Assembly (NCBI GenBank): GCA_963854835.1
Contig: OY978526.1
Location: 66,316,765-66,380,764 of the forward strand
Reading direction: 5' to 3'
Source of the DNA: Megamerina dolium
Lineage: Eukaryota; Arthropoda; Insecta; Diptera; Megamerinidae
DNA length: 64,000 bases
Below, in pieces: positions 48,290-62,142 of the stretch. How positions within the stretch are numbered: the first letter of the stretch is position 1; each line of letters starts with the position of its first letter. The notes under the pieces are model-generated. The model searched no databases and was not told where the DNA came from. It saw only the letters and a list, made by a program, of their open reading frames with translations. Position numbers and translations under genes: made by a program.

Positions 48290-48460
48290 ATATAAATATG
48301 TGGCACTTATAGGCCCCAAAGAGCCCTTTGGGCGAGCTTCTCTTCCAGTACTGTTGTGCGTGTTAAATTTTGAACAGTAGATGAAAGAAAAATCTTTTCG
48401 ATATTAAGGTTGTGCTTCAGCCAGGGATTGAACCCACGACCTACAGATTAGATCAGACCT
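48290..48460 (-). mobile_element. tRNA-derived SINE, copy 2, internally deleted
   Basis: On the minus strand the B box GGTTCAATCC (complement of 48425-48434) is followed by the start of the SINE body, then a jump to the 3' part ('gggctctttggggcc' complement at 48312-48327). The A box and middle are missing. Confidence 0.65.
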
Positions 48461-48534
48461 TATACTCTTCTTCTTTATTTGCCTGTTCGTTTTCGAATGT
48501 TAGCGATCGTACAAATATGAGTAAATGTATAAAT

Positions 48535-48885
48535 ATATATGTGTATAAAAGTATATTACTATGTAGTGTATAATGCCAAAATATGTTGTTTGTGATTTCT
48601 CTGAAAGCTTCTTTGTCCCTTGCCGCATTCCATAGCTCTCTTATGTGTCCAATTCCCGTCCATTGTCTAATATTGCGTAGCCATGATAATTACTTTCTGC
48701 CTATGCCACGTCTTCCTTCAATCTTCCCTTCCAGGATGAGTTGCAGCAGTCTGTATTTTTGATTTCTTGGAATATGCCCTAGATAAGAAGTCTTCCTTCG
48801 CTTGATTGTTGTAAGAAGTTTTCTGTCTTGGTTCATTCGGCGAAGGACCTCACTGTTGGTAACACGATCCGTCCAGCGGTGATTT
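48535..48885 (-). pseudogene. Fragment of a second RTE-like lineage (C-terminal tail)
   Basis: A minus frame reads WTDRVTNSEVLRRMNQDRKL, RKTSYLGHIPRN, YRLLQLILEGKIEGRRGIGR, a stop, then LSWLRNIRQWTGI and ELWNAARDKEAF. This is the C-terminal end of RTE-type endonuclease-reverse transcriptases like those described from Heliconius. It is clearly different from the RTE copies at 0.3, 33 and 54.6 kb. Confidence 0.7.
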
Positions 48886-51199
48886 TGTAGGAGGGTTAAA
48901 CTGGTTATAAAGGAGACATATGAAAGAATTAACTACCGAAAATGATTTTGCATACTAAATATGGTTTGCTCAAATTTATTTTGAAATATATTTAACATTG
49001 ACATCATTCACAGACGAACAAGCACCATTAGGTTCATTATGAAGAATAACATCGAAATTGTGGATGGTAGTCCTCTTAAAGATTGCAGATAGGCGGAAAG
49101 AATTTTCAGAGGAAATGTTGAGGAGATCAATTAAACAGGACTAGTCGCGTATTTTGTCATTTTCAATTGAATTTCTGCACAATTATGGGATTATTTATCA
49201 ATTTTCAGGTAATTTTAAATTAATTTTGTTGAAAAACGTTCTTGAGGAGCACAGATAGGGAATAAGTACGTTCAGTAAAAATGTGGACTAGTAAAAATTA
49301 ATGGCTGTCGCTCATATATTTGACTCCTCTAACGGCGCTATGTGAGCGGTGACAATGAAATTTATAAAAACACCAATTTTGTAGAGTAACCCCTCTAAGG
49401 AGTGGTGATATGGGGTAAGTATGTTCAGAATAAACATTAAGCAAGGAATATCAATAGGGGTTGCTCTCATACTTAATCGTTTTAGGACCAATTCTGAGTA
49501 TTTTGCTAAACGATACAACTTAGATATTATTTTTGTTAGAGTTTAGGAACGAAGTACCAATCAAATCCACTACGAATTCGAACTCAACGAACCCAAAGAT
49601 GTGTAGGAATTTAGAATCTATTTTATCTGGTCGACAAGTGTTTTTTTTTATTTAATTCGTGTGGCTGTGCTATCATAAAATAACACAAGATTCAGTTTTG
49701 TTCAGAGCTATTTTTGGTAAGACGCTCTAATGCACGGTATATATGTATGTGTGAAAATGTTAATTCATTATTCAAACCTTAATTTTGAGAAAAAACTTTT
49801 TTTTTGGCGTGCATATGCAAGTATAAACATATATGTGTATATATGTATATATGTGTATATATGAATGTGGGAGCGAAATTTTATGCACTCTTTCGTTGCG
49901 CCACATTCCAGGATATCCTATTTCTTTTTACTCTCTCTCCTTCTCTATATCTCTCTCTCTTTCTCCCTCTAACACAGTTAGAGTGAATAATTTTACCCGT
50001 TCGTTGGTTGCTGGTTTGCTTGCTTCCGTATATACTATTTACTTGCTTACTTGTCTAACTTGAGGCTTATTCGAGCATCATTTTCACCAATTCAGTATTC
50101 AGTAAATTGATGATAAGAGGAGGTAGGTGAATAAAATGAGAGAAATATTTCATGGCACTCGACCCACAACAACCTCGACATCATCGTCAACAAAACTTAT
50201 TTAAAACTTGTTCCTTGGAAACAAAAAAAAATTTCCGTATGTACGAGTACGAGTATATGCTACCACATATGTACAATAAATTGATGCATCTTTCTATTTG
50301 GGCTACTGTTTCTTTTTGCTGTTGCTGTTCTTGTTGTTACTCGTGCGGTAGTAGTAGTATTTAATGGTCGCGATGTTCGTGGTATGTAGTGATGGTGATG
50401 ATGATGGTCATGTAGCTGGTGGCTTACTTGTGCGCTAGTTTGTTACATGTTGTAATACGCGCATTTGTTCAATTTACGTTTTTAACCCGTTCTACGTTTT
50501 TTTAAGAATTTGTTTTGTTTGACTAAAATTTGGTTAGTCTAACGTACCATAAGAATGCATTTAATTATTAAACATGTGAAAAGAAAGATAGAACAAAACT
50601 AAAAATAAAAAAATAGAACTGGCAAACAATATGAGAAATAAAAAATACGCAAAAATATGCAGCAAATAGAAGCAGTAGAACAATTTCATTTGAGAGTTTA
50701 TGGCAGCTAACAGTTGCTTTTAATTTTGGTTTTTCTTAAATGGATTAAAATTAGTATTTTGCTTTAGTTTGGATATATTTATTTTCATTTTGTGTGGCAA
50801 ATTTTCACATTCTTCCATAGTGCTGATATGAGTGTTGCCTTTTTTATATGAACTTATGTGCATAAAGGTATGCCAGTTGGTCGAATTTTGCCAAAGGTTA
50901 TATATACGTTTACTAAATAAAATTTAATGAAAATATCATATATTTAGTAGTAGACAATTCATATGGAAATATATATCTATGAAATTTCATAATAATTCTT
51001 TGGGAAAAATTTAAAGGAAATTTAATGACAACATTTCTGAATATCCAATTTCATTATTCAAATGAAAGCAAACGATCCTGGGTTGTGTTTATTCTTTATT
51101 CTGTACGGAGCATGAATTTTCCTGCTCTTGATGTTTTCATCACAGGAGAGACCTATACGGGCTCCTGGCACTGACGTCAATTTCTCAGATTTGACTTTC
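48886..51199. other. Non-coding DNA with family B repeats
   Basis: Degenerate family B units at about 49090-49510 ('gggaataagtacgttcag' at 49259 and 'ggggtaagtatgttcag' at 49411, 152 bp apart). A CT-rich tract lies at 49925-49975, and 'gatggtgatgatgatgg' near 50389. No gene was recognised. Confidence 0.5.
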
Positions 51200-51720
51200 C
51201 TCTATGACTCCATACCATCTAGGGTGGTACTAGAAATACGGTACTAAGCGGTACTAACATCACTTCCAATGTTGTTGAGTTCTACAAATCCAAAGCAAAT
51301 TATACCCAGGGCAATTGGGTATCGTTAGTAATGAGAGACCATTAACTTGTTAGCAAAAAAAAGGGTTACTACTATCGTTTACTGCTTTACTCTTTCCATC
51401 TGGAGCAAGCAATGTCATCAAGGTTGGATTGGCAGTCAGAGATTGCCTACAGGCGATGGCATGCAAATTTTAATAGCCAATAGCTCTTCTCTCCCATAGG
51501 AATGCTATCATCACTTCTATGATTCTCGAGTTCTTTAAAACCAGACTAAATTATTTCATGTACCACTTTGTTATCTTGGGCAATGATAAATCTGATTTAT
51601 TTGCAAAAAGGACTCCAAGACTGATGTTATCGGTTACAAACCTACTTTGAACCTTCAATCTGGAGCCACCAAGGTCATCAAAGTTAGCCTAGCAGACAAA
51701 GGTAGATCACATGTGGTTTC
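51200..51720 (+). pseudogene. Tandemly duplicated RNase H fossil of a non-LTR element
   Basis: Two related stretches begin 'catcacttc..tgagttct' at about 51259 and 51511 (~252 bp apart). The first contains a decayed GQLGIVSNE..KKG block (51310-51360), the second GNDKSDLFAKRT (~51580-51615). Both resemble the GHxGIxGNExADxLAxxG motif of retroelement RNase H. Each is followed by 'tctggagc' sequence (51401, 51659). It is heavily decayed. Confidence 0.45.
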
Positions 51721-51799
51721 TTCTGTTTTCTACTGGTAGGCTTTGTAACGGCCTATTTTATATAGTTATATCATATGGAAAAGGTAGAACTCATAGACA

Positions 51800-52125
51800 G
51801 TGTTACGTTAGTTTAATGTGGGCTTCTTTTAAAGTATTGTTGTGCGTCTTAAATTTAGACAGTATTAGCAGGGGCCTATTCATGTTAACCGGTTTCGAAT
51901 GGCAGAACCCTGTGACATTCGTTTTTCTGAGCTTTATCACAGATGTCTTCTAGAAGCGATTTCATCGCAAATTATTACTGCTAGAAGAATTGCAAAATGC
52001 ATACCGTGAGGTGGGTGTTGTTTGAAAAAGACTTATTTTCGATATTAAAGTTACTTCAGCCGGCGATCGACCCACGACCTACATAAGGCCAAAGCACCAA
52101 TCACTGAACGATGCCACCCTCTCAC
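51800..52125 (-). mobile_element. tRNA-derived SINE, copy 3
   Basis: On the minus strand a degraded tRNA-like head ends at 52125, with a B-box-like GGGTCGATCG (complement of 52064-52073). The body contains the shared CTGTGATAAAGCTCAGAAAA and AACCGGTTAA segments. It faces copy 4, which starts 112 bp away. Confidence 0.7.
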
Positions 52126-52236
52126 AGGCAGTGTACTCTGCCCAGTTTATGGGAAAGAATATAAGATGGCGAACTGTTTTCTCAGTCTCTGCCTAGATTT
52201 ATTCCTGAATCAGCCCTGCATTTTACACCACTAATG

Positions 52237-52608
52237 TGGGTGCCGTAGCTCAGTGGTTAGTGTGTTCGCCTTCTGATCTGTAGGTCGGTGGTTCAATCCC
52301 CGGCTGATGCATAACAAATTTAATATCGATAAGATTTTTCTTTCGAACGGTACCCACCTGTCGGCAAGCAATTGGCAATTTTTCCGACAGTAACAACTTG
52401 CCACGAAAAAGCTTCTTAAAAAAAAAGAACTCTGTGACAAAGCTCAGAAAAAGTGATGTCACAAGTGCTCTGCCGTTCGGAACCGGCTAAAATAAGTAGG
52501 TCCCTTCTAATATTGTCCAAAATTTAAGACGCACAACAGTAATGGAAGAGAAGCTCGGCCAATGAGCCCTTTGGGGCTTTATGTGGCCACATATTTATTT
52601 ATTTAATG
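52237..52608 (+). mobile_element. tRNA-derived SINE, copy 4 (best preserved)
   Basis: The head reads GGGTGCCGTAGCTCAGTGG with the A box TAGCTCAGTGG at 52246-52256 and the B box GGTTCAATCCC at 52290-52300. The spacing is that of a tRNA gene, so RNA polymerase III promoter function is plausible. The anticodon arm does not fold well, so it is not a tRNA gene. A ~270-bp unique body follows and ends with 'gagccctttggggctttatg' and a (TATT)n-like tail at about 52588-52606. At least three other copies are in this window. Confidence 0.85.
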
Positions 52609-54560
52609 TGTTAAAGAACGAGATTCTTGGCTTTTTATCAATATATGATCAACTTTCACGTTTTCGTAAATCTGGTAGATTTAAAATACATTAAAATTTA
52701 TTTTAGACTCAGTAGCAGAGAGAAAGTAACCGTTTGCATGTAATTAGCAAATACCGATTATATTGCTCGGAAAACTGCTTCACTTTCTATAAAATGTTGC
52801 TTTTTGTAAATGAAATCAAATAGGGTCACTGCCAATATAGCTTTCTATGAGAACAACCGTTTAATCTGCCATACTGTAATATTAATTTGTGTTCTTAAAA
52901 TGAAGTGCAAATATCAGCCACGCTCAGACTAATTTTGTTAGAATTTATATAATCGAACCAAACAAAATTTTCATAACAAGTGAGTTATTTAACTTATCTA
53001 TTGATGTTTTGGAGATCGAACTATATAAAAACCTCAATTTTGCAGGGTAGTATCATGTCTGGTAGGCAATAGCTTTACGTCATGTGGCTGAAAAATCTTG
53101 AAATCTTCATTTCAAGTAGTGGTTAGAAGTGTGGATATCAATTAGAGTTGCTCATTTAAGCATTGAGATTTTATATCTCTAATCTATTTCTCGATTTCAT
53201 AGGAAAGTTGGGATCTTGTATAATTTAATTTAAATAAGTCTATTCACCTAATTTCACCTCAATTACATTATTTTCGAGATCATTCAGATTTTTGCTATAG
53301 TATTTCACCGTCAAGAGAGAATTTAGTACAATGAAAATGCATATTGTACTAATACTTGAATGAAAACAATGAATGAAAACTTGAATTATAGCAACGATCA
53401 AGAATAAAGTTGAAGAAATTTCAGTAAAACAAAACAAATCTAAAATGAAAAGGGATGGAAGGAAATAAAAACAAATTAGTAACATTTCATAGAACTTTGA
53501 ATGCCAATATTCAACATGGTGGCTTAAAAACAATTTTCATTAAAACCATAAAAATGTGTAAAACACAAAGAATAAGAATTGAAATCATAGAGGAATATGT
53601 AGAGTATGTGTGAGGGAGCGAGATTATATTGTATGAGCAAAAGAGGTACATGGTATGTGTAAGAAGAAGGCCACTTTATATTTAAGTGAGTTTCTGTATA
53701 GAACTACGTACGTACTTACTTATGTATACTTTATGCATGTAAATGAAGATGAAGTTGATTTTTTGTGAAAACGTTTCGTTATATGTACATATTTTTAATC
53801 TGTTTCTTATTCTTTCTTCTTACAAATTATATACACTTTACTGATTACAACAACACCAGAAGCAGCAACAATGGTAACAAACATAATGATAAAAAGTAAT
53901 TTCAACAATGAAATTAAAAAAGTTTCTAAAGCGAATAATAGGTAAATGAGAGAGTTAGTGTACCAGTGAATGAAAGAGAACGATATATGTTCAGTGTATT
54001 TGTAAGGTATGTATATGCATGTAGGAAGAAGAGAGAGGAGAATTGTAGTAAATTAAACAGTGAACAAGAAAAAATTCAAACAAGGCAGTGATATTGTTGA
54101 GTAGGTAAAAGAAAGAGAGGGATCGACCCACATAGAAAGAGAAGTAGAGAGGTGTTTGTACTAACTTACAAATTGAAAAAATATGTAAGTATAAGTTGCA
54201 CTACATTTCAAAAGTGACCTAAAGAAGTTCTAAAATTATATCGTTGGGGTAGGGCAACTGCACTCAAGGAGAAATAATTTCAGAAACTTGAAGGAGGTTA
54301 TAGTGTTACTTAAGACTTATGTCAAAATCGCATAAACATAAACATAAATATGAAAATTATAACACACAAGATTTTGATATAAATCTACGTATTGCCATCT
54401 TGCCGAAATATATAATTCATTTGCAACAAATTATTTTACCATGGTGTATAATGGTGCTAAGGGCTATTGACGGATGAATGAAGTTTTAAAATTCCGCTAA
54501 AAAAGTCTGAATATAGGCAAGATAAACTAATGATTTTATTCGTTCTAAGAAAATATCATA
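52609..54560. other. AT-rich non-coding stretch
   Basis: No gene was recognised. The 97-residue frame at 53240-53533 (minus) is Phe/Ile/Leu-rich low-complexity translation with no domain. Confidence 0.5.
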
Positions 54561-55165
54561 TGGGATGCGAATGCGCCTCACGGTGAACGAATACAAGACG
54601 AAGTACCAAGCGTCAACAAACAAAGAGTTCCGGCGCCTTGGACAGAACGTCACTGTTGAGAACTAAGCTTTTGAAGTAGTAAAGGAATTTTTCTATCTTC
54701 GAATCAGCACTAACACCAGTAATGACATCAGCCTGGTGGTATGGCACTAACAGTGCTAAGTGTGGAATGGAGGTGTCAAGCCCTCTCTCGTGGAACTAAA
54801 ACCACACTCTACAAGTTCCTCGTCATGCCTATCCAAACATATGGCTTCGACAATTTAAGCTTCAGATGAGAGATTGTTAGGAGTTTTCGAGAGAAAAGTC
54901 CTACCCAAATCTGTAAACCTATTTGCGTTGGTGATGAGTATCGAATAAGGTAAACCTATGAGCTGTATGCCGACACCGACATAGTAAAAGGCAATAAAAT
55001 TCAGCGGCTGGAATGGCTAGGTCATACCGAGCGAATGGTAGAACATTCTCCAGCTAAGGTATTGTATTCGGAATCTGCTAGTGGACAACGCAGAAGAGGC
55101 GGACCTAACCTCCGGTGTAAAGGCCATGTATTGGAGAACAGGACGGGGATTGGAATGTCTAATAT
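54561..55165 (+). pseudogene. Old RTE fragment, copy 3
   Basis: Starts in the reverse transcriptase after the YADD box (MRLTVNEYKTKYQAST equivalent at 54570), continues through LKKTT-like 'actctacaagttcctcgtca' and ends in the C-terminal tail near 55165 (the GGPNLRCKGHV equivalent). It has many point changes, indels and stops relative to the copies at 0.3 and 33 kb. It is clearly older and lacks the 3' end. Confidence 0.85.
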
Positions 55166-55328
55166 TTCTTTCACATTATTTCGATTCGATTTTATTCTAT
55201 TTTTTACTAAATTAGTCAACCAATGCTGGATAAAATTGTTACATTTTGTAGCCGAAACTACAAAACCACTTCGATTTTCTGGGAGTTCAGAAATAGCGAA
55301 ATTTTATATGATTTGTCCATATAAAATT

Positions 55329-55453
<125 letters not shown>

Positions 55454-55454
55454 C

Positions 55455-56055
55455 CTTGCATTGTTATAATGGAGCACAATTTCGTTTCTGTTCGCCAATT
55501 CTGTTCGCTCTTTCTTGATTGCTTCGCTGAAACGGTTCTCTCTGTGCACAATAGTGGAATAGGGGATTTGATCATTTCGGCAGATTGTAGCAAACTGATA
55601 ATGGACAATTCCCTTCCAATTCTACCAAACACTCAACATAACCTTGTTTGCCGTCAATCCAGCATTTGAAGTAGTTTCGGGAGCGTTAACAGCCTTTGTC
55701 CATGATCGCTTGTGTTGTATATTCTCGTATTTAATCCATTTTTCATCATCTGTAATGATTCGTTTTAAAAATTAGCATCTCACTGATGGTAATTCAGTCA
55801 ATCAAATTTCATTGTGTTAATGTTTGGTTAATGTTTAGTGCCTCCCCTATCTGATGACAGCTTGTGTGGCTTGACTGATCAAACAGAGAGAGGTGCATTA
55901 TTGACAACGTTATTTCCGAAACGGAATCGAATAAACCACTTCCAGATTCGGCGTTTAGTTCACAAAATTTTTGACATGTTATTGCAGCGATTTTACTTTT
56001 CCTCCAGTAAAAAAGCATCATATAGCGTATTTCTTCAGATATTTCGCTCATTTTC
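55455..56055 (-). pseudogene. Degenerate irritans-like mariner transposase
   Basis: The minus-strand N-terminus is MSEISEEIRYMMLFYWRKSK at ~56052, the HTH region is scrambled by frameshifts, then come LKRIITDDEKWIKYEN (first Asp), [25 protein letters not shown] and [16 protein letters not shown] (second-Asp block, with Asp now Tyr). The rest of the protein is missing and a (TA)n tract begins there. Confidence 0.75.
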
Positions 56056-57930
<1,875 letters not shown>

Positions 57931-58335
57931 TTGGCTACGGAAGAAACAACGTTCGAAACTCTAACTTATAAGGAGAAACTTGGTATTTCAATCGCAGTGC
58001 GTAAACTCTTCCTTCCAACATATAGACAAAATATTAACTCTATGCGGGAACTTAACTCTCCTTTAGCATTGGTAACACTTGACCATTGCTGCAGCTGTGA
58101 CAATAAGGGGACCCTGTAAACCTTTGCGAATCTTTTGTGTGAGTGTCCAGCCCTCGCTTGGAGCAAAAACTACTTCTAGGCAGTTACTTTAACAACAATA
58201 TCAGCGATTTAGCTCAATTCCATCTGGGGGATTTATATAGCTTTTTCCAGTGGGGTGGGCCAAATCGTGTCATCACCATGATTTTACTTTGGCCGAAGTA
58301 AGCTCGCGTAAACAGAGACCCGCTTCAACCCAATC
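57931..58335 (+). pseudogene. Non-LTR retrotransposon C-terminal fragment
   Basis: The + strand shows ALVTLDHCCSCDNKGTL and, after a stop, LCECPALAW, the Cys-rich tail (CxxC...C.CPAL) that follows RNase H in I/R1-like elements. The end has 'caacccaatctaatctaac' near 58333, like the 3' ends of such elements. It is heavily decayed. Confidence 0.5.
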
Positions 58336-58344
58336 TAATCTAAC

Positions 58345-58580
58345 TATTCATCAAAAGTATAAATATTATTGATCAAAATCGCCTTATGAATTTCACTTAA
58401 CCATGTCCGTCTGCTCGTCCGTACAATAAATACCGAAATGATTAAGAAATTATGCTGAAAATTTGAAACTCGGTAAATATGGCTGTATTTTACTTATTAA
58501 TAGAAGGATATAAGAATGAACGAAATCGGATGAAAATTACGCCTACCTCTCATACAAAAGTATGATTTCTTCATAGGATT
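58345..58580 (+). repeat. Degenerate fly-repeat lead module (family C)
   Basis: Contains 'ccatgtccgtctgctcgtcc' at 58403, the module that precedes the CCGT tract in R repeats, then 'aaatcggatgaaaattacgc' and 'ctctcatacaaaagtatg' near 58526-58564. It is an old relative of the R/family C repeats. Confidence 0.5.
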
Positions 58581-59912
58581 GAAATTCATCTCATAAAGAA
58601 TTACTTTTTGACAACTAGTGAATGTGTTCGAAAATACGCGTTATCGGTTGATAATATTCTATAAAATTTAATTAAACAAGAACAACCTCCTATATTGTAG
58701 TCCATTGCAGAACATCTTAATTTTAATATCGTAGTGTTGCATACAATTTTGAAATTAGCTGCTTACTGCATCTAAAAAAACATAAACAGGAGAGCTCTAT
58801 TTTGATGAATTCTAAAATCGACAGTTAAGAGTCATTCTATTTGAAAGTTGTAAGGAAAAAGGAATGTATGGCGAATTTGAAACTCACACTATGTCTATGG
58901 CTCTTGTTGGGGAAAAATAAATAAAAAAATCATATTTAGTACTTCTGATAGTAAGAGTCACGTTTTTCACAGAAGAAATACAAAATAAAATTATATTAAA
59001 TAAAGATCAACTCAAACCGATACCATCGGACGGTGATGCATATACATTTTTATGTACATATTCATATACGTGAAGTATGTGGATTAAAAAACATTAAATA
59101 AAAAAAAAATCATATGTAAAAAATATACACGTGCATACACCCACATAGAAAGTGTTGTTGGAAAGGAAATGTTTCACTGCAGTAGTAATGTATGACTATA
59201 CGACGTCATCGTTGTTCAGCAGTAGATATCCCACATATGTATACAAATACACATGCATATGTATGTACGAACGTGAGGTCATTTGGCAAATGGTTTAACA
59301 ATTTAGATAAAGTTAACACATTTTTGTGGCTTCAAATACAACAACTTGATGAACCAACCAACGCAAATATTCTACTTTTTCTCAACTCAGTTCTTCTGCA
59401 CACACACACGTATTCATATGCCACAGGGTGTATTCAGTCATGCACATATTCAACTAAAATATCTAGAATGGAATAGTAAGTTGCTCATAGTCGGATGTGA
59501 CATGGTTTTATAAAAGAGATACAGAGGGAGAGAGACAGAGAGAGAGATAGCATGCATACCTATGTCAGTATGTGATGGTCAAAATATTTAACATGAACTT
59601 GGCCTCAAGTTGAAAGAATGAGGTCTCGGTTCGGTCATTTGGTTCATTCGGTTTGGTTTGGAAATTCGTTTGCACCGTTTCATTTTGAGTGGTCCTTTAT
59701 TTAAATGGTTAAAAAATTATTTGTGGCACTTTTTTTTTTGCAATATTTAAATGAAAATATTCAAAGAATATATTTTAATACATGTATAGTATGTATTTGA
59801 TAGAATTATTGTACATACATACCATATATATGAATAAATGGATTCCGACACTTATTTATAGTACCTACCGATTATATATTGAACTCATATTTTCAATAAA
59901 TTGCATAAATTT
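58581..59912. other. AT-rich non-coding stretch
   Basis: No gene was recognised. A short GA tract lies at 59518-59550 and a T run near 59731. Confidence 0.5.
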
Positions 59913-61560
59913 ATACCCTGGATAATGCAATATGCATGGTATATTCATTTCGGTCAGATGTTTGTGTCCACTTGAAGGAATCTCCGGAGATATAGACATG
60001 GATATATATTCGTGATCAGCGTCGATTAAATTTTCGATTTAACGATGTCCGTCCGTCCGTCCGTCCGTCTGTCTGTCACCTGGCTGGTTCGCACGATAAC
60101 TTGAGTAAATATTGAGCTATTTCGACGAAATTTGGCTTAAGTAATCTATGATCCAAGGGTACGGAGGGGATTGATATTGGGCATGATCGGTCAATAACCA
60201 CGCCCACACCAAGCATTCAAAACGACTAACCTCGAAATTTTCAAAATTTTTAACTTGCTATAACTCACACAATATAACACTTGGGACAACGATATTTGGC
60301 ACATAGACTTATATTATACTACTATATAACCCCAAAAGTGGTTGAGCCACGCCTACTTTTTACCGTAGCTCTCATACAAAGTGTCTGTACTTCTTTTAAA
60401 TTGAAACATCTGTAACTTCTACAATCTTCTGTCCAGAATAACCATAATTGACACTTAAATTAATATCGTAGTCGGCAAAAATCTCGCAGAAAATCAGTGT
60501 GCCACGCCCACTCCTTCACGAGTCTCCCATACAAAGTCAAGGGAATTAAACTAAAACTTTTAAGCTCCATAACTTACAAACTATTTAGCGTAGGACAACG
60601 AAATTTAAGGCATGGAATAGTATTGTACGAGCAACTAGACTCACAGAAAATGGGTGCACCACGCCCACTGTTTATCGTAGCCCCCATACAAATTTTAAAT
60701 TGAAACAGCTGTAACTTCGGCAATCTTCTGTCTAGAATAACCATAATTGACACTTAAATTAATATCGTAGTCGGCAAAAATCTCGCAGAAAATCAGTGTG
60801 CCACGCCCACTCCTTCATGAGTCTCCCATACAAAGTCAAGGGAATTAAACTAAAACTTTTAAGCTCCATAACTTACAAACCATTTAGCATAGGACAACAA
60901 GATTTAAGGTATGGATTAGTATTGTACGATCAATTAGGCTTACAGGAAATGGGCGCGCCACGCCCACTGTTTATCGTAGCCCCTGTACAAAATGAGTGAA
61001 ATTCTTTTAAAGTGAAATAGCTGTAACTTCTGCATATTTCTGTCTAGAACAATTATAATTAATACTTCGGCTAATATGGTAGTCGAAAATAATCTGACAA
61101 AAAATCAACGTGCCACCCCCACTTCTTAATGGGGCTTCCATACAAAATTTAGAAAAATAAAAAAAATTTAATCCGCTATAACTTACGAACTATTCAGCGT
61201 AGGCCAACCAAATTTAAGGAGTGGATTGATATTGAAAAATTAATTAGATATACAAGAAAGAGGTAAGCAACGCCCACTTTTTATATAGCTTCCGTACAAA
61301 ATCTCGGATTTATCTTAAACATTAAAACACCCATAACTTACTAAATAATACGCCTAGGTCAACCCATTGCAACCTAGTTAGTTTAGTATTATAGGCAGAA
61401 ATTATTCCTCAAAAATTGGTGAGGTAGCCTGGTTCTTAATGTAGCTCCTATACAAAGTAGTGGAAGAAAAGGATGGATATACGAGCAAACTTTTTATATA
61501 TACCTCTACATATGCAGGGTATAATTTGGTCGGCCCCAGCCGACTGTAAGGAGATTTTTG
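59913..61560 (+). repeat. R repeat copy 2
   Basis: Same order as copy 1: start ATACCCTGGATAATGC, lead module, (CCGT)n at 60048-60078, then CCACGCCCA-type motifs roughly every 150 bp, alternating 'cactcctt' and 'cactgttta' versions, and the end ATATGCAGGGTATAATTTGG with the GTCGGC/GCCGAC hairpin at 61529-61544. It is more diverged than copies 1 and 3 toward its 3' part. Confidence 0.85.
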
Positions 61561-62142
61561 TTCATTCATATTGTACCGCAGTCTATTTAAAAGGTGGATA
61601 TAAAGGATACGTTTGTGGAACAAAAATAGTGAGAAGGAAAAAATAAAGGGGGTCGGCAATTAAGTTGATCTATCACGGGTCAGTCATCGGCAGCTATGAT
61701 GTTATTTCTAAATTTTTAAGGCGAAAAGTGTGTGTTTAGTAAAATATTGTTGTGAAAAATTGAATGCGAGTCGGTCATATTTTTTAACTGTCTAGGTTCA
61801 TTATGGTTATGGTGGGAGTGAATTTTCTAAAAACGTCAATTTTGTATGGGAGTAGAGATAGCGGATAAGTATGTTCCCGATATAACAGTTGGGCGGAAAA
61901 TTAACAGTAATCGGTCATAGATTTCTCTAGGAGTGGTTGGAGTGGATTTTATAATAATGTCACAAACTTTGTAGGGCAGTACCTCTAAGGGAAGGATATA
62001 GAGCGTAAGTATGTTTAGAAGAAATAATGATTATCAAATATTTTTATTTATTTATTTATTTTAATATGGGTTCGTCATATATTTTAACTCTCTAGAGCTA
62101 GTACAGCTGAGGGGGTAATTTGTTGCTTCGCCTCATTTTTTT
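61561..62142. repeat. Family B degenerate ~160-bp repeats
   Basis: Units anchored on 'gtcggtcatattttttaact' (61753) and 'atcggtcatagatttctcta' (61910), with 'gataagtatgttcccg' and 'cgtaagtatgtttaga' words about 130-160 bp apart. This non-coding spacer lies between two R repeats. Confidence 0.5.

Noticed and set aside
52237..52310. A tRNA gene
   Set aside because: The A and B boxes are present, but the anticodon arm does not fold properly and the sequence continues into a body shared with three other copies, so it is a SINE head.
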